Source: Chloroflexota bacterium
GTDB taxonomy: Bacteria > Chloroflexota > Anaerolineae > B4-G1
NCBI GenBank assembly: GCA_024232355.1
Contig: JAAEPW010000550.1
Location: 1-63,479 of the forward strand
Direction: 5' to 3'
Length of the DNA: 63,479 bases
The position numbers and the translations under genes are program-made. The notes under the pieces were generated by a model, which was given only the letters and a program-made list of their open reading frames with translations, was not told the DNA's origin and made no database searches. This document shows positions 52,616 to 61,847 of the stretch, piece by piece (the stretch's first letter is position 1; each line of letters opens with the position of its first letter).

Positions 52616-54217
52616 ATGAACGCAAAAAAGATCTTACTGTGGACCATTCCCCTGTTGATTATACCCAGTTTGCTTTGCACGATCCTGCTGCAACGCTTTT
52701 TTGACAATAGAAAGCAAGCCGGGTGGATCGCCGAACACTTGCAAGGTAGGGCGGTCAACGACCTTTTATTCGACGCGCAGCATCGTGCCTGGGCTGCCAC
52801 GAACTGGGGAGTGAGCGTCTTTGATGGTGACGATTGGACGACGTACACTGCAGAAAGTGATGGATTGCCAAGCGACCAGGCCTATCAAATCGTCCTCGAC
52901 CACCAGGGGCGAATCTGGACCACTACGGATAGGGGAATAGGCGTTTTTGATGGTACAGGCTGGACGTCCTACGCCTCGGCAAACTCGAGCCTACCGGCGG
53001 GTCAGGGTATCGCTCAGATTACCCTTGATCGACAGGATCGAACCTGGGTCTATTATCCCAGAAGCCGCATGACAGGCGTGAGTCTGTTTGATGGTCAAAC
53101 GACTTGGATAACCTACACGACCGACAATTCTGGCCTGGTGAGCAACTGGGTCTCAACAGTCGCCTTTGATGCTCAGAACCGGGCTTGGATCGGCACCAAG
53201 GAAGGGTTGAGTCTGTTTGACGGAGAGACCTGGACGACCTACACCACAGAAAACTCGGGCTTGCTGCACAATCACATCTTTACGATCGCCTTTGACCGAC
53301 AGAACAGGGCCTGGATCGGCGCTGAAGGAGAATTGAACGTTTTTGATGGGCAAACGGCTTCCGAGGAAGCGGCTTCCTTGGAAGCTTGGCTGTCCTATCC
53401 CATAGATCGCTCTCCTGTGACTGGTAATCAATATGGAGGACCCTATGTGATCGCCTTTGACGAGCAGAACAGGGCCTGGGTTGGCGTCCACGATGGAGCG
53501 AATGTCCTGGATGGCACGAGTGGGGAATTGCTTCTGCGAGATGGCAAATACACGGTCAAAGACGTCATCCTGACGCAAGAGCAGGTCTGGCTCATACCAA
53601 GCCGATCGAGGGGCATCCGCGTCTTTGCAGGAGAAACCTGGTCGAATTACACCTCGGCAAACTCGGCCCTACCCACCAGCGCTATCAACGCTCACTCTGT
53701 GGATCGCGAGGGGCATCTCTGGCTCGGGAGTAGAAAGGGGATCACGGTCGTCAACCTGGCCGAGACGCGCCCCCTCTCCGACGGAGCAGTTGCCATATCG
53801 CGGTTCCTTTCTTGGGGAGGCCATCTCTTTTTGCCGATCATCATCATTGGGCTGTGGCTGGGGCTGTGGCGGGACGCGCTCCCCGGCGTCGTCGTGGGAA
53901 TTGGCGTCGGGCTGTTCATCTTTTTGCTCGGCATTGTCGGGTCTGGCGGAGGCGGAGAGATTTTTCTCGTCCTGGGATGCATTGGGACAATCACCGGCAT
54001 TATGGGCGGATTAGTGGCAAGTATCATCCTCCAACGCAAAAAAGCAACCCCTACGGAAGAGGCGGCTCCCGCCGGAAGTCTGGCATCGACTGTGACGGGA
54101 ATCCTTGGCGGCGGGGGCTGCGCGATCATGGGCGTGATCATCGTCATCGTGAGTGTGGTGTTGAGTTGTATTGCACTTTTTTTTGTCATGATGAAATTTG
54201 GTATCGGGATGCAATAG
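52616..54217 (+). CDS. Two-component-regulator-type beta-propeller membrane protein
   Basis: A 533-residue protein. An N-terminal membrane segment (about 5-24) precedes seven or more propeller blades, each with a RTWV/RAWIGTKEGLSLFDGETWTTYT-type unit (residues about 45-385), the pattern of Reg_prop sensor domains found in hybrid kinases of other phyla. Here no kinase follows; the C-terminus has three membrane segments (about 400-440, 445-480 and 500-530) and a Gly-rich tail. The propeller is on the outside if the first segment is an anchor. Thus it looks like a sensor or binding module cut free from a kinase, or a surface protein of unknown partner. ATG at 52616 follows AAGGAA. Confidence 0.82.
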   Translation: MNAKKILLWTIPLLIIPSLLCTILLQRFFDNRKQAGWIAEHLQGRAVNDLLFDAQHRAWAATNWGVSVFDGDDWTTYTAESDGLPSDQAYQIVLDHQGRIWTTTDRGIGVFDGTGWTSYASANSSLPAGQGIAQITLDRQDRTWVYYPRSRMTGVSLFDGQTTWITYTTDNSGLVSNWVSTVAFDAQNRAWIGTKEGLSLFDGETWTTYTTENSGLLHNHIFTIAFDRQNRAWIGAEGELNVFDGQTASEEAASLEAWLSYPIDRSPVTGNQYGGPYVIAFDEQNRAWVGVHDGANVLDGTSGELLLRDGKYTVKDVILTQEQVWLIPSRSRGIRVFAGETWSNYTSANSALPTSAINAHSVDREGHLWLGSRKGITVVNLAETRPLSDGAVAISRFLSWGGHLFLPIIIIGLWLGLWRDALPGVVVGIGVGLFIFLLGIVGSGGGGEIFLVLGCIGTITGIMGGLVASIILQRKKATPTEEAAPAGSLASTVTGILGGGGCAIMGVIIVIVSVVLSCIALFFVMMKFGIGMQ

Positions 54218-54295
54218 TCATCCAAGATGATATAGCGAATACTTTTTACAGATGAGCACGTATAGATCAAACTTAATCAAGGAGAAAATAGAACA

Positions 54296-55918
54296 ATGAA
54301 AAGCAAAAAATATCTGTGGATTATGGCGATAATAGTGATGCTGCTGGCCGGTTGCGGGGGTGGTGGAGGCGAAGAAGAACCGCTGGCCCCAACACCTGTG
54401 CCGCCAACCTCGGCGCCCGCCGCCACGCCCACTCTCTCGGCGGGAGATCACGTGGAACTGGGGATGAAGTACTATGATCAAGGTGAATTGGCCCAAGCTG
54501 TCGCCGAGTTTGAGAAAGCAATCGAACTTGCCCCCAATGATGACGAGGCTCACCGCAACCTGGGTACCGCTTATGGGGAGCAGGGTAAATGGGAAGAGAG
54601 TGTCGCTGCCTACGAACAAGCCATTGAAATTAACCCCGATTACGGAGAGGCCTATGCCGATATGACAGGCGCCTATTTTTACGTGGGAAAACTTGCCGAG
54701 GCAACCGCTGCTGGCGAAAAGGGTATCGAACTGGCCCCCGATTATGCCACGGCATACAATAACCTGGGGATCGTCTATGGCTCACAGGGAGAGATTGATA
54801 CAGCCATCCCCCTGTTCGAGAAAGCAATCGAACTTGACCCCAATGACGCCCAAGCCCATTACAACCTGGGATTCTCCTACGAAAACATGGAGCAATTGAG
54901 CGAGGCCATTGCCGAATACCAGGAGGCCGTCCGAGTCGACCCCAATTACGTTGACGCATACGAAAATATGGGTACCGTCCATGCCCGTCAGGGCCAATAT
55001 GAGGAAGCTATCGTCCAGTTTGAGACCTTTCTCCAACTGGCGCCCCCCAACAACCCGGGCCGGGCACAAGTAGAAAGTTGGCTCGCCGAACTCAAAGAAG
55101 CAACGGCGGACGCGAGAACAAAGTATAACAACGCCGCAGGCGGCTATAGTCTATTCTATCCCACAGGCTGGTACTATGCTGAGGATGGAACCAGGGTCAG
55201 CTTTGCCGAAAGCAGAGAAGGCTATGAGGCTCCTACGCTAGAGTCGCCATTGGTCACACTTTTCGTCACACCTCTGGTCGAGGCGGCCGAGGGCTTTGGC
55301 CTGGATGAGAGTGCCACTCCAGCCGAGTTCCTGCAAGTGATGACCGAGAGGATCGGGGCTGAGACCGAGGAAATCGAGAGCGCACAGATTGTCGGCTATC
55401 CGGGTGTGGTCGCCGCCACTGCTGGTACTGTGGCAGACTCGCCCTATAAGGGCAATATGATCATGATCATGGTGGGGGAGCAGCTTTTCCTCGCAGAGGC
55501 CATAGCCCTGCCCGATCAATGGGATGCTTTTCGTCCCACCTTTGTGGAGATGATCAACAGTCTCGCCTTCTTCGAATCAGGTGGTTCAACCGCTTTGGCA
55601 GTTGATTTTACCGACCCTGTCAACGTCTTGCAGGCGGTGTTCACTGCTGCACAGACAGAGGACTTGGGCATTCTGTCCAGCCTGTGCGATCCGCTAGGTG
55701 AGGGCGACGAGGATACAATGTTTATCTGCGCCATCACTGCCGATCATCCCGACAAAGACTCGTTCGTCGAATACTTTACCCAGGCCCAGATCGCCAGCGA
55801 CGTCGTCATTGACGGGGATAGAGCCGAGATACCTTTCTTGTTCGGCCCCGATGGAGATCAAGAAGAGACGATGGGCCTTGTGCAGAGGGATGGCAAGTGG
55901 TACTTGAGCGATTTCTAA
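54296..55918 (+). CDS. TPR lipoprotein
   Basis: A 540-residue predicted lipoprotein: lipobox LLAGC (Cys20), a Gly-rich and Pro-rich linker (about 21-48), six TPR repeats (about 50-255, for example AVAEFEKAIELAPNDDEAHRNLGTAYGEQG cut here to AIELAPNDDEAHRNLGTAYG), then a PsbP/DcrB-like domain (about 275-430, YSLFYPTGWYYAEDG ... AFRPTFVEMINSLAF) and a C-terminal NTF2-like region (about 440-540, VLQAVFTAAQTEDLGILSSL). It is likely bound to the outer face of the membrane and binds partner proteins through the TPRs. AAGGAG at 54280 supports the ATG. It ends the envelope-protein series. Confidence 0.82.
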   Translation: MKSKKYLWIMAIIVMLLAGCGGGGGEEEPLAPTPVPPTSAPAATPTLSAGDHVELGMKYYDQGELAQAVAEFEKAIELAPNDDEAHRNLGTAYGEQGKWEESVAAYEQAIEINPDYGEAYADMTGAYFYVGKLAEATAAGEKGIELAPDYATAYNNLGIVYGSQGEIDTAIPLFEKAIELDPNDAQAHYNLGFSYENMEQLSEAIAEYQEAVRVDPNYVDAYENMGTVHARQGQYEEAIVQFETFLQLAPPNNPGRAQVESWLAELKEATADARTKYNNAAGGYSLFYPTGWYYAEDGTRVSFAESREGYEAPTLESPLVTLFVTPLVEAAEGFGLDESATPAEFLQVMTERIGAETEEIESAQIVGYPGVVAATAGTVADSPYKGNMIMIMVGEQLFLAEAIALPDQWDAFRPTFVEMINSLAFFESGGSTALAVDFTDPVNVLQAVFTAAQTEDLGILSSLCDPLGEGDEDTMFICAITADHPDKDSFVEYFTQAQIASDVVIDGDRAEIPFLFGPDGDQEETMGLVQRDGKWYLSDF

Positions 55919-56035
55919 ACTCGTCCGCTAGGCATTGCTGCTTTGACAACGTCACATTCGATGACTTGTCTTTGCTCGCTCGCCAGGGCTCGTCAGGTCC
56001 TAGCGAGTGGGCAGTGGAATCAGTACTCGGCAAAA

Positions 56036-56731
56036 ATGAGCATTTTGATGAATGATCAAACCTGTCCCCTGTGTAAAAATCTGGGCGGTAAAGAATTTTA
56101 CCAAGACAGTCACCGTGACTATGTTCAGTGTCAAACGTGTCACTTGGTATTTGTTCCACCCACGCACTTTATATCCGCAGAGGCAGAAAAATCCAGATAT
56201 GATCTACATCAAAATTCTCCCAATGACCCAAAATACCGCCAGTTTTTGAGCCGGCTTTTTCACCCCATGCAAACTCGGTTAACTCCCGAGAGTCGAGGAT
56301 TGGATTTTGGGTCGGGACCAGGGCCCACGCTATCAGTAATGTTTAAAGAGATAGGGCATTCAATGGCGATCTATGACTATTATTATGCAAAGGATGAGAC
56401 TGTCTGGGAAGAACAATATGATTTTATTACAGCCAGTGAAGTGGTGGAGCATTTACGGAAACCAGGAGAAGAATTAGAACGATTGTGGGCTTGCCTCAAG
56501 ATCAACGGTCTACTGGGGCTAATGACAAAGTTAGTGCTTGATCGACAAGCCTTTGCAAGATGGCACTATAAAAATGATTTAACACATATCAGCTATTTTT
56601 CGCGCAAGACGTTTGAATGGTTGGGGGAGCAATGGGGAACCAAACCAAACTTTGTTGATAAAGATGTGATCCTATTTAAAAAACCAGTTACTACTCAGTC
56701 GGCTACAGAATTGGATGTTTCAGGCTCTTAG
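56036..56731 (+). CDS. SAM-dependent methyltransferase with zinc-ribbon N-terminus
   Basis: A 231-residue class I methyltransferase. Four cysteines in CPLC and CQTC (about 10-40) form a small zinc-binding knuckle. The SAM-binding core starts at RGLDFGSGPGPTLSVMFKEIG (motif I), with YDFITASEVVEHL as the acidic and post-motif segment. Such proteins act on small molecules or sugars, for example in glycan or natural-product pathways; no substrate can be named. ATG at 56036 is chosen over the longer frame from 55943; the alternative ATG at 56048 is also possible. No strong ribosome site. The stop overlaps a family B palindrome. Confidence 0.75.
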   Translation: MSILMNDQTCPLCKNLGGKEFYQDSHRDYVQCQTCHLVFVPPTHFISAEAEKSRYDLHQNSPNDPKYRQFLSRLFHPMQTRLTPESRGLDFGSGPGPTLSVMFKEIGHSMAIYDYYYAKDETVWEEQYDFITASEVVEHLRKPGEELERLWACLKINGLLGLMTKLVLDRQAFARWHYKNDLTHISYFSRKTFEWLGEQWGTKPNFVDKDVILFKKPVTTQSATELDVSGS

Positions 56732-56817
56732 CCCTCGTCCCCGAGGGCGGTTTTGGCAAGAGCATCTCATTCTGCGCAGATGTTTGTCACACAAACCGCC
56801 CCCGAGACGGGGGCTGG
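56728..56817. repeat. Family B inner palindrome, copy 3
   Basis: TTAGCCCTCGTCCCCGAGGG on the left and ACCGCCCCCGAGACGGGGGC on the right are near complements. It lacks the outer GTTCAGTTCT tips and starts on the stop codon of the methyltransferase gene, where it could act as a terminator. Confidence 0.75.
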
Positions 56818-57131
56818 AGCGTTGACTGAGGTAGTAACACAAAAACCATTACCATCCGACAGGCGTTTTTTATAAAGAAAACAACCCGAATCTGCACGTC
56901 AGGGTGATTGCTTTGAGAATGTCAAATTTCGCTCGTCGTGAGGAGTGAAACATTCCCAGATGCGGTGCATTCAGAAATGCGGAACGGGAACTGTAGAGTC
57001 GTTTGCACGAGGTGTGCTCACTCGACATCTGGCACAAAGTGGTTTTGTAACCGGACAGACACAAACCGAATAAATCGCACCATCCACTCGTTTAACATAT
57101 AATGCAAAGAACATCAAAACGGAGGCACGGT
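56818..57131. other. 314 bases without a recognisable gene
   Basis: Nothing is supported here apart from the ribosome site GGAGG (57121) of the flavodoxin. No good promoter boxes and no RNA fold were identified by eye. Confidence 0.5.
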
Positions 57132-57599
57132 ATGAATATTGGCATCATTGTATTTTCGCAGACCGGCAACACCTACTCTGTTGCCCAAAGGCTTGAGGAG
57201 AAACTCGTCCAAGCCGGACATTCGGCGAACATCGAACGGGTAGAGATTGAGGGCGAACTGGGATCGGCAGCAGCAGATTTCCGTATCAAAACGCGACCCG
57301 AGGTCAACGCATACGATGCGATTGTGTTCGGCACGCCCGTAATGGCTTTTGGTCTATCGCCGGTTATGAAACGCTATCTGCCGCAGATATCATCATTACA
57401 GGGCAAAAAAGTCGCTTGTTTCATCACCAAACAATTGCCCTTTTACTGGACGGGAGGCAGACAAGCCGTTGGCAAGATAAAGAAAATCTGCCAATCCAAA
57501 AATGGGACCATCTGCGGATCGGGGATCGTAATCTGGAGCAGCGGCAGTCGCGAAGAAATGATCGTCGATGTAGTTGATGGATTAAGCGGACTGTTCTAA
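57132..57599 (+). CDS. Flavodoxin-like protein
   Basis: A 155-residue flavodoxin-fold protein. The FMN phosphate loop is clear at the N-terminus: IGIIVFSQTGNTYSVAQRL. The second FMN loop region is YDAIVFGTPVMAFGLSPVM. It lacks extra domains, so it is a single-domain electron carrier or a flavodoxin-type reductase. ATG at 57132 follows GGAGG; the longer frame from 57102 begins before the ribosome site. It is not part of a long operon: a family B and a family C repeat follow it. A second, exported flavodoxin is encoded at 61848. Confidence 0.85.
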   Translation: MNIGIIVFSQTGNTYSVAQRLEEKLVQAGHSANIERVEIEGELGSAAADFRIKTRPEVNAYDAIVFGTPVMAFGLSPVMKRYLPQISSLQGKKVACFITKQLPFYWTGGRQAVGKIKKICQSKNGTICGSGIVIWSSGSREEMIVDVVDGLSGLF

Positions 57600-57617
57600 C
57601 TATGCTGAACCTGCATG

Positions 57618-57765
57618 ACTGTCCAGTTCTGGTTTCCCAAGGCTCTCAGTTCCAGTCCCGGGGGCGGATTTGGGACGAAAACTTTGCTTGGAAATGTCAT
57701 ACTGTTGCATAGGCGCCCTCGGGACAAGAGATTGAGATTTTTGTGTGAGAACTGAACGGCCCTAG
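57618..57765. repeat. Family B palindromic element, copy 4
   Basis: ACTGTCCAGTTCTGGTTT (57618-57635) and GAGAACTGAACGGCCCTAG (57747-57765) form the outer arms, and AGTCCCGGGGGCGGATTTGG with GGCGCCCTCGGGAC the inner arms. It lies right after the flavodoxin gene. Confidence 0.75.
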
Positions 57766-57780
57766 GGTGGATCAAACGGC

Positions 57781-57923
57781 ACTGGTTCAGTTGAATGGGA
57801 TTACGATGTAGCCGCGCTTTCCATAGCGCGTAAGGCCCTGCGAGGTATGGAAACCTCGGCTACAAGCCTCTTTTTGAGCCACAATTGGCTGACTATCCAG
57901 AAATCCCACCCAACTGAACCAGT
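57781..57923. repeat. Nested palindrome with family C copy 2 inside
   Basis: An outer inverted pair, ACTGGTTCAGTTGAATGGG (57781-57799) and CCCACCCAACTGAACCAGT (57905-57923), encloses a family C palindrome (57807-57864: TGTAGCCGCGCTTTCCATAG and GGTATGGAAACCTCGGCTAC). With the family B copy just before it, this 300-base interval is made of three stacked palindromes. Confidence 0.75.
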
Positions 57924-58001
57924 ACCCCACATTGGAAACGACTCATATATAATACGCTCGCTCATCACCCCTCGGAAATTACATTTGATATTGGAGATGT
58001 C

Positions 58002-60767
58002 ATGACATCTGGTCTACTGGCCACAAAATTACGTCGCCCTTCCATCCCTCCCAAACGGGTCCAACGCCCGCACCTCATTCAACGGTTAAATGAAGGGCTG
58101 GCGTTCGACCGGCAGATCACGCTCGTATCAGCACCAGCGGGATTTGGAAAGACGATCTGCGTCAGCGAATGGACGAGCACATTAGATATGCCGGTCACCT
58201 GGTTATCCTTGGACCCCGCAGACGATGACCCCGGGCGTTTTTTCACCTATCTCGTCGCCGCGCTGCAAAAGGTGGACGAAAACCTGGGCCACGAGATCGA
58301 GGGCGCTTTACGCTCCGGGCAACTCCCTCCCAGCGAGATCATCAGCACGACTCTCATCAACGACATCCTGGAATTGGAGAACCGGTTCTTGCTGGTCCTG
58401 GACGATTTTCAGGTGATCCAGGATCAATTTATTGGCCAAGTTTTAGAAACCTTGGTAGCCAACCTGCCCCAACCGCTTCACCTGGTCATGCTCACCCGAG
58501 AGGACCCTCCACTGCCACTGGCCCGGCTCCGGGCAAACAACCAGATGACCGAAATTCGGGTGAGCGATTTACGCTTTGCCATTTCAAAAGTTGAGCTTTT
58601 CCTAAATGACGTAATGGGTCTGTCTCTGTCACAAGCAGACATCGCCGCGCTGGATGCCAAAACTGAAGGCTGGATTGTCGGATTGCAGCTTGCGGCGCTG
58701 TCTATCCGAGATCACACAGACCCATCCAGTTTCATCGCTACCCTGAGCGGCAGTCACCGATTTATTTTGAGCTATCTCACCGAACAAGTGCTCGACCGGC
58801 AGTCAGAAGAGGTTCAGCATTTTTTGCTGCAAACGTCTATCTTGAACAGGTTGAACGGCGATCTGTGCAATGCGGTGCGTTTCGGTATAGCCGAAACACC
58901 CACCGGACAGACAGACAGCCATTCTCTGTTGGAACGGTTGTTCAACGACAATCTGTTCCTGATCCCCCTGGACGACGAGGGGCAGTGGTACCGCTACCAC
59001 AAATTGTTTGCCGACTTGTTACGAAACCTTGAAAACATGTACCACAAAGAGCAAACGTCCGAGCTTCACCAACGCGCCAGTCGCTGGTACGCACAAGTGG
59101 GCAACAAAGGCGGAACGTTTGTCAACGAGGCCATCCAACACGCGCTGGCAGCAGCCGACTATGCAATGGCCGTACGCCTGCTGGAAAGCTACTCTCTGGA
59201 TATGCTGATGCAGTGGCACGTCAAGACGGTGGATGGTTGGATGCAGGCGATTCCGTCAGAATGGGCCCTAGAAAGCCCCAAAGCCAACCTGGCCTTTGCC
59301 TGGATGCATCTGCTGCGCGGCACCTATCCCCAGGCAGCTCCGTGCCTGGAACGGCTGCAAGCGATTTTTTCCAATCCCCAGGCAGACGAACAAGATCCTT
59401 TGATCCAGGCCGAATGGTTTGCTATGCAATCTACACTGCTAAACGCGCAGGGACAACCGGCAGAGAGTCTACACCTGGCCAAGCAAGCATTAAAGATCGT
59501 ACCAGAAGAAAACGTCCACGTGCGCAGCCTGATCTATGCGGGACTGGCCACCGCCTATCAGCTGTTGGACGAGTACGAACTCGCGCTGGAGGCGTTCCAG
59601 ATACTCATCCAACAGGGCCGAGCTGCGGGGAATTTTGTCACCGAAATGCTGGGCTTGTCTGGTCTGGGCTTGATGGCTATTGAGCGCGGTCAGTTGCACT
59701 TGGCCTTTGAGACCGCTTCCCAAGGAGTCGACCGGGTAGAGCGCTCGGGAACGATGCTCCCCATTAGCGCAGCCGTGTATGGAGAGCTGGGACACGTACA
59801 TCACCAGTGGCACCAACTCGAACAAGCCCACGTCTATTTTCAACGCGCGATCCAAATGAGCACTCTGAGCGGTTACAGTGACGCAGAAATTTACTACAGC
59901 GTGGTCCTCTCGCGCATGTTCCAAATAGAAGGAGACCTGGAGGCCGCCGCCCAAGAGATCCAAAAAGCCGTCGACTGGATGCAAGTTGACGCACCTGCTC
60001 GGGTCCGGGAAGAAGTCGTTTCGCAACAGGTTCGCATCTATCTGGCCCAGAATCGTCTCACGGCGGCAGAGACGGCACTTCAAAGACAGGGGTTCTCCCT
60101 GGAAGGCAAGTTTTTCATCCCCGATCTCGAACCCGACCAGCACACCACTCGCCCGGTCGGGCTGCTGTACATCAGTGCCTTGCGCATCCTCCTGTACCGT
60201 GCTCAGGCCAGGCGCGAGCTGGCGGGCTTGAAATCCGGCATCGAGCTGGCGGACCGCTTGATCGACAAATCGCTCCAAAGCCAATATATTCCCGTCGTAC
60301 TAGAAACGCTTCTGCTCCGTGCCCAGATGCACGCCGCGCTGGGGAACGATCAGCTCAGCCGGGCAGATTATGCCCATGCCTTGGAATTGGGCGAACCGGA
60401 AGGATTCATCAGCATTTTCGTCGAAGAAGGCCAACCTGTGGCCGAGGGCCTGGCAACCTTGCTTGAGCAAAATCAGCTTGGAACCGTTCAACCGGATTAC
60501 GTCAAAAATGTCCTGACCGCTTTTTCCAAATCCCCGCTGCCAGATGCCGTGCACAGCGAGCAAGCGGATCTAGTCGAACCATTAACTGACCGAGAATTGG
60601 ACGTATTGCGCTTGGTAGCCAAAGGACTGAAATACAAAGATATCGCTGCCAGGTTATTTATCTCCTTGAACACGGTACGCTCTCACATCAAAGCCGTTTA
60701 TGGCAAGCTCAACGTGAACAACCGCACCAAAGCGATCGAGATAGCGCGCCAACTGCGTCTATTATAA
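58002..60767 (+). CDS. MalT-like LuxR-family ATP-dependent regulator
   Basis: A 921-residue STAND regulator of the MalT/LAL type. P-loop ATPase: LVSAPAGFGKTICVSEW (about 45) and NRFLLVLDDFQVI (Walker B), then the AAA-type region to about 320, TPR-like helices (about 340-830), and a C-terminal LuxR helix-turn-helix: PLTDRELDVLRLVAKGLKYK, DIAARLFISLNTVRSHIK. It should bind an inducer through its TPR domain and then oligomerise with ATP to activate promoters. The following flavodoxin/DUF4386 genes are likely targets, judging only by position. A TATAAT at 57948 may be the -10 of its promoter; the -35 is not clear. ATG at 58002 follows TTGGAGA. Confidence 0.92.
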   Translation: MTSGLLATKLRRPSIPPKRVQRPHLIQRLNEGLAFDRQITLVSAPAGFGKTICVSEWTSTLDMPVTWLSLDPADDDPGRFFTYLVAALQKVDENLGHEIEGALRSGQLPPSEIISTTLINDILELENRFLLVLDDFQVIQDQFIGQVLETLVANLPQPLHLVMLTREDPPLPLARLRANNQMTEIRVSDLRFAISKVELFLNDVMGLSLSQADIAALDAKTEGWIVGLQLAALSIRDHTDPSSFIATLSGSHRFILSYLTEQVLDRQSEEVQHFLLQTSILNRLNGDLCNAVRFGIAETPTGQTDSHSLLERLFNDNLFLIPLDDEGQWYRYHKLFADLLRNLENMYHKEQTSELHQRASRWYAQVGNKGGTFVNEAIQHALAAADYAMAVRLLESYSLDMLMQWHVKTVDGWMQAIPSEWALESPKANLAFAWMHLLRGTYPQAAPCLERLQAIFSNPQADEQDPLIQAEWFAMQSTLLNAQGQPAESLHLAKQALKIVPEENVHVRSLIYAGLATAYQLLDEYELALEAFQILIQQGRAAGNFVTEMLGLSGLGLMAIERGQLHLAFETASQGVDRVERSGTMLPISAAVYGELGHVHHQWHQLEQAHVYFQRAIQMSTLSGYSDAEIYYSVVLSRMFQIEGDLEAAAQEIQKAVDWMQVDAPARVREEVVSQQVRIYLAQNRLTAAETALQRQGFSLEGKFFIPDLEPDQHTTRPVGLLYISALRILLYRAQARRELAGLKSGIELADRLIDKSLQSQYIPVVLETLLLRAQMHAALGNDQLSRADYAHALELGEPEGFISIFVEEGQPVAEGLATLLEQNQLGTVQPDYVKNVLTAFSKSPLPDAVHSEQADLVEPLTDRELDVLRLVAKGLKYKDIAARLFISLNTVRSHIKAVYGKLNVNNRTKAIEIARQLRLL

Positions 60768-60798
60768 TCCCCCGCCGGACAAAGATCACATCTTTTTT

Positions 60799-60834
60799 CC
60801 AGCGCAAATCACATACTTGTGTGATGTGCGCTGG
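60799..60834 (+). promoter_or_regulatory. Inverted repeat upstream of the DUF4386 cluster
   Basis: CCAGCGCAAATCACA (60799-60813) and TGTGATGTGCGCTGG (60820-60834) are complementary apart from one base, with a 6-base loop. It could terminate the regulator gene or be an operator for the downstream cluster; the lack of a T run favours neither. Confidence 0.6.
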
Positions 60835-60879
60835 TTTGCGGTGTGGTAAGCTGTGTCCATAAAACACAAGGAGAATGAA

Positions 60880-61623
60880 ATGTCACAATACGTTGCTGAT
60901 ACCGGAACCGCAAACCTGCGCTGGAAAGATCTTTACAAGATTGGTGGAACAACGGCTGTCGCTTTAGCAATCATGGTCGTCATGGCGGTGATCGCTTTTT
61001 TCATCTGGCCCTACGCCCCTGGAAACATGTCTACCGAAAACATCTTTGCGCTGATCCAGACCAATAAATTGGGCGGGCTGATGGCTCTTGATTTCTTTCT
61101 CTTGGTGGCTACCCTCTGCTCCATTCCGGTTGTCCTCACAATGTACGTTTCGCTCAAACAGGTGAACGAATCCTATGCCCTAATCGCTCTAGTGCTCGGC
61201 CTAGTCTCGATTGTGTCCATCATCCCAGCGCGGCCGATCTCTGGGCTATTCCATCTCAGCGACCAATACGCGGCTGCGACAACAGATGCGGCGAGGAATC
61301 AATATTTGGCAGCCGGAGAAGCATTGCTTGCAGTCTTTGACGGTAGTGCCTGGCTCGCATATGTGCTCCTCATGAGTGCTTCCTATCTGACAAGTTCATT
61401 CCTCATGCTGCAGAGCAATGCCTTTACCAAAACGACCGCCTACTTGGGAATTGCCATAAATGCAGCCGCAGGTATGGGCCCCTTTTTGTCCGGCATCGGT
61501 CTTGTCTTGTTGTTTCTATCGACGCTGGGTAGTGTGATATGGTGCATCCGACTTGGTCGCGAGTTCCTCCGATTGGGGCAGCAAGCCGTTTCCAATAGAC
61601 AACAGAAAGGAGCAAGCACATGA
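60880..61623 (+). CDS. DUF4386-family membrane protein, copy 1
   Basis: A 247-residue membrane protein with about six hydrophobic segments (for example VALAIMVVMAVIAFFIWP and LDFFLLVATLCSIPVVLTMYV). The stretch LSDQYAAATTDAARNQYLAAGEALL, a hallmark of the DUF4386 group, is shared with the second copy at 62637. Function unknown; the group is common beside LuxR regulators in soil and sludge bacteria. ATG at 60880 after AAGGAGAA is chosen over an in-frame GTG at 60853. Confidence 0.85.
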   Translation: MSQYVADTGTANLRWKDLYKIGGTTAVALAIMVVMAVIAFFIWPYAPGNMSTENIFALIQTNKLGGLMALDFFLLVATLCSIPVVLTMYVSLKQVNESYALIALVLGLVSIVSIIPARPISGLFHLSDQYAAATTDAARNQYLAAGEALLAVFDGSAWLAYVLLMSASYLTSSFLMLQSNAFTKTTAYLGIAINAAAGMGPFLSGIGLVLLFLSTLGSVIWCIRLGREFLRLGQQAVSNRQQKGAST

Positions 61624-61832
61624 ATGATATTTGTACCTATCAGATCGAGGTGCGCGGCCAAGTGGACGAAAACGAACTCAACGCCACAAGCCCCACCCAA
61701 ATGGCGGTAGTACAGGTGGATATGGCCTCAACGTCGTTTACCATTCGCACCGACCAGTCGGGCCTCATTGGGCTGATACGCCACTTGCACGGGCGGGGAG
61801 TCGGACTCTTGTCCGTAAACTGTAAAGCATGA
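61620..61832 (+). CDS. Small conserved protein of unknown function
   Basis: A 70-residue protein whose ATG overlaps the previous stop (ATGA), so translation is coupled to the DUF4386 gene; AGAAAGGAG lies upstream. It contains ICTYQIEVRGQVDENELNA, STSFTIRTDQSGLIGLIRHL and HGRGVGLLSVNC. A compact alpha/beta fold is likely. No catalytic residue stands out. I do not recognise a named family. Confidence 0.8.
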   Translation: MNDICTYQIEVRGQVDENELNATSPTQMAVVQVDMASTSFTIRTDQSGLIGLIRHLHGRGVGLLSVNCKA

Positions 61833-61847
61833 ACTTGAGGAGGAAGA

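Noticed and set aside
57932..57953. TTGGAA and TATAAT before the LuxR gene as a complete promoter
   Set aside because: The spacing is only 10 bases. TATAAT may still be a -10 box, but the -35 is not supported.
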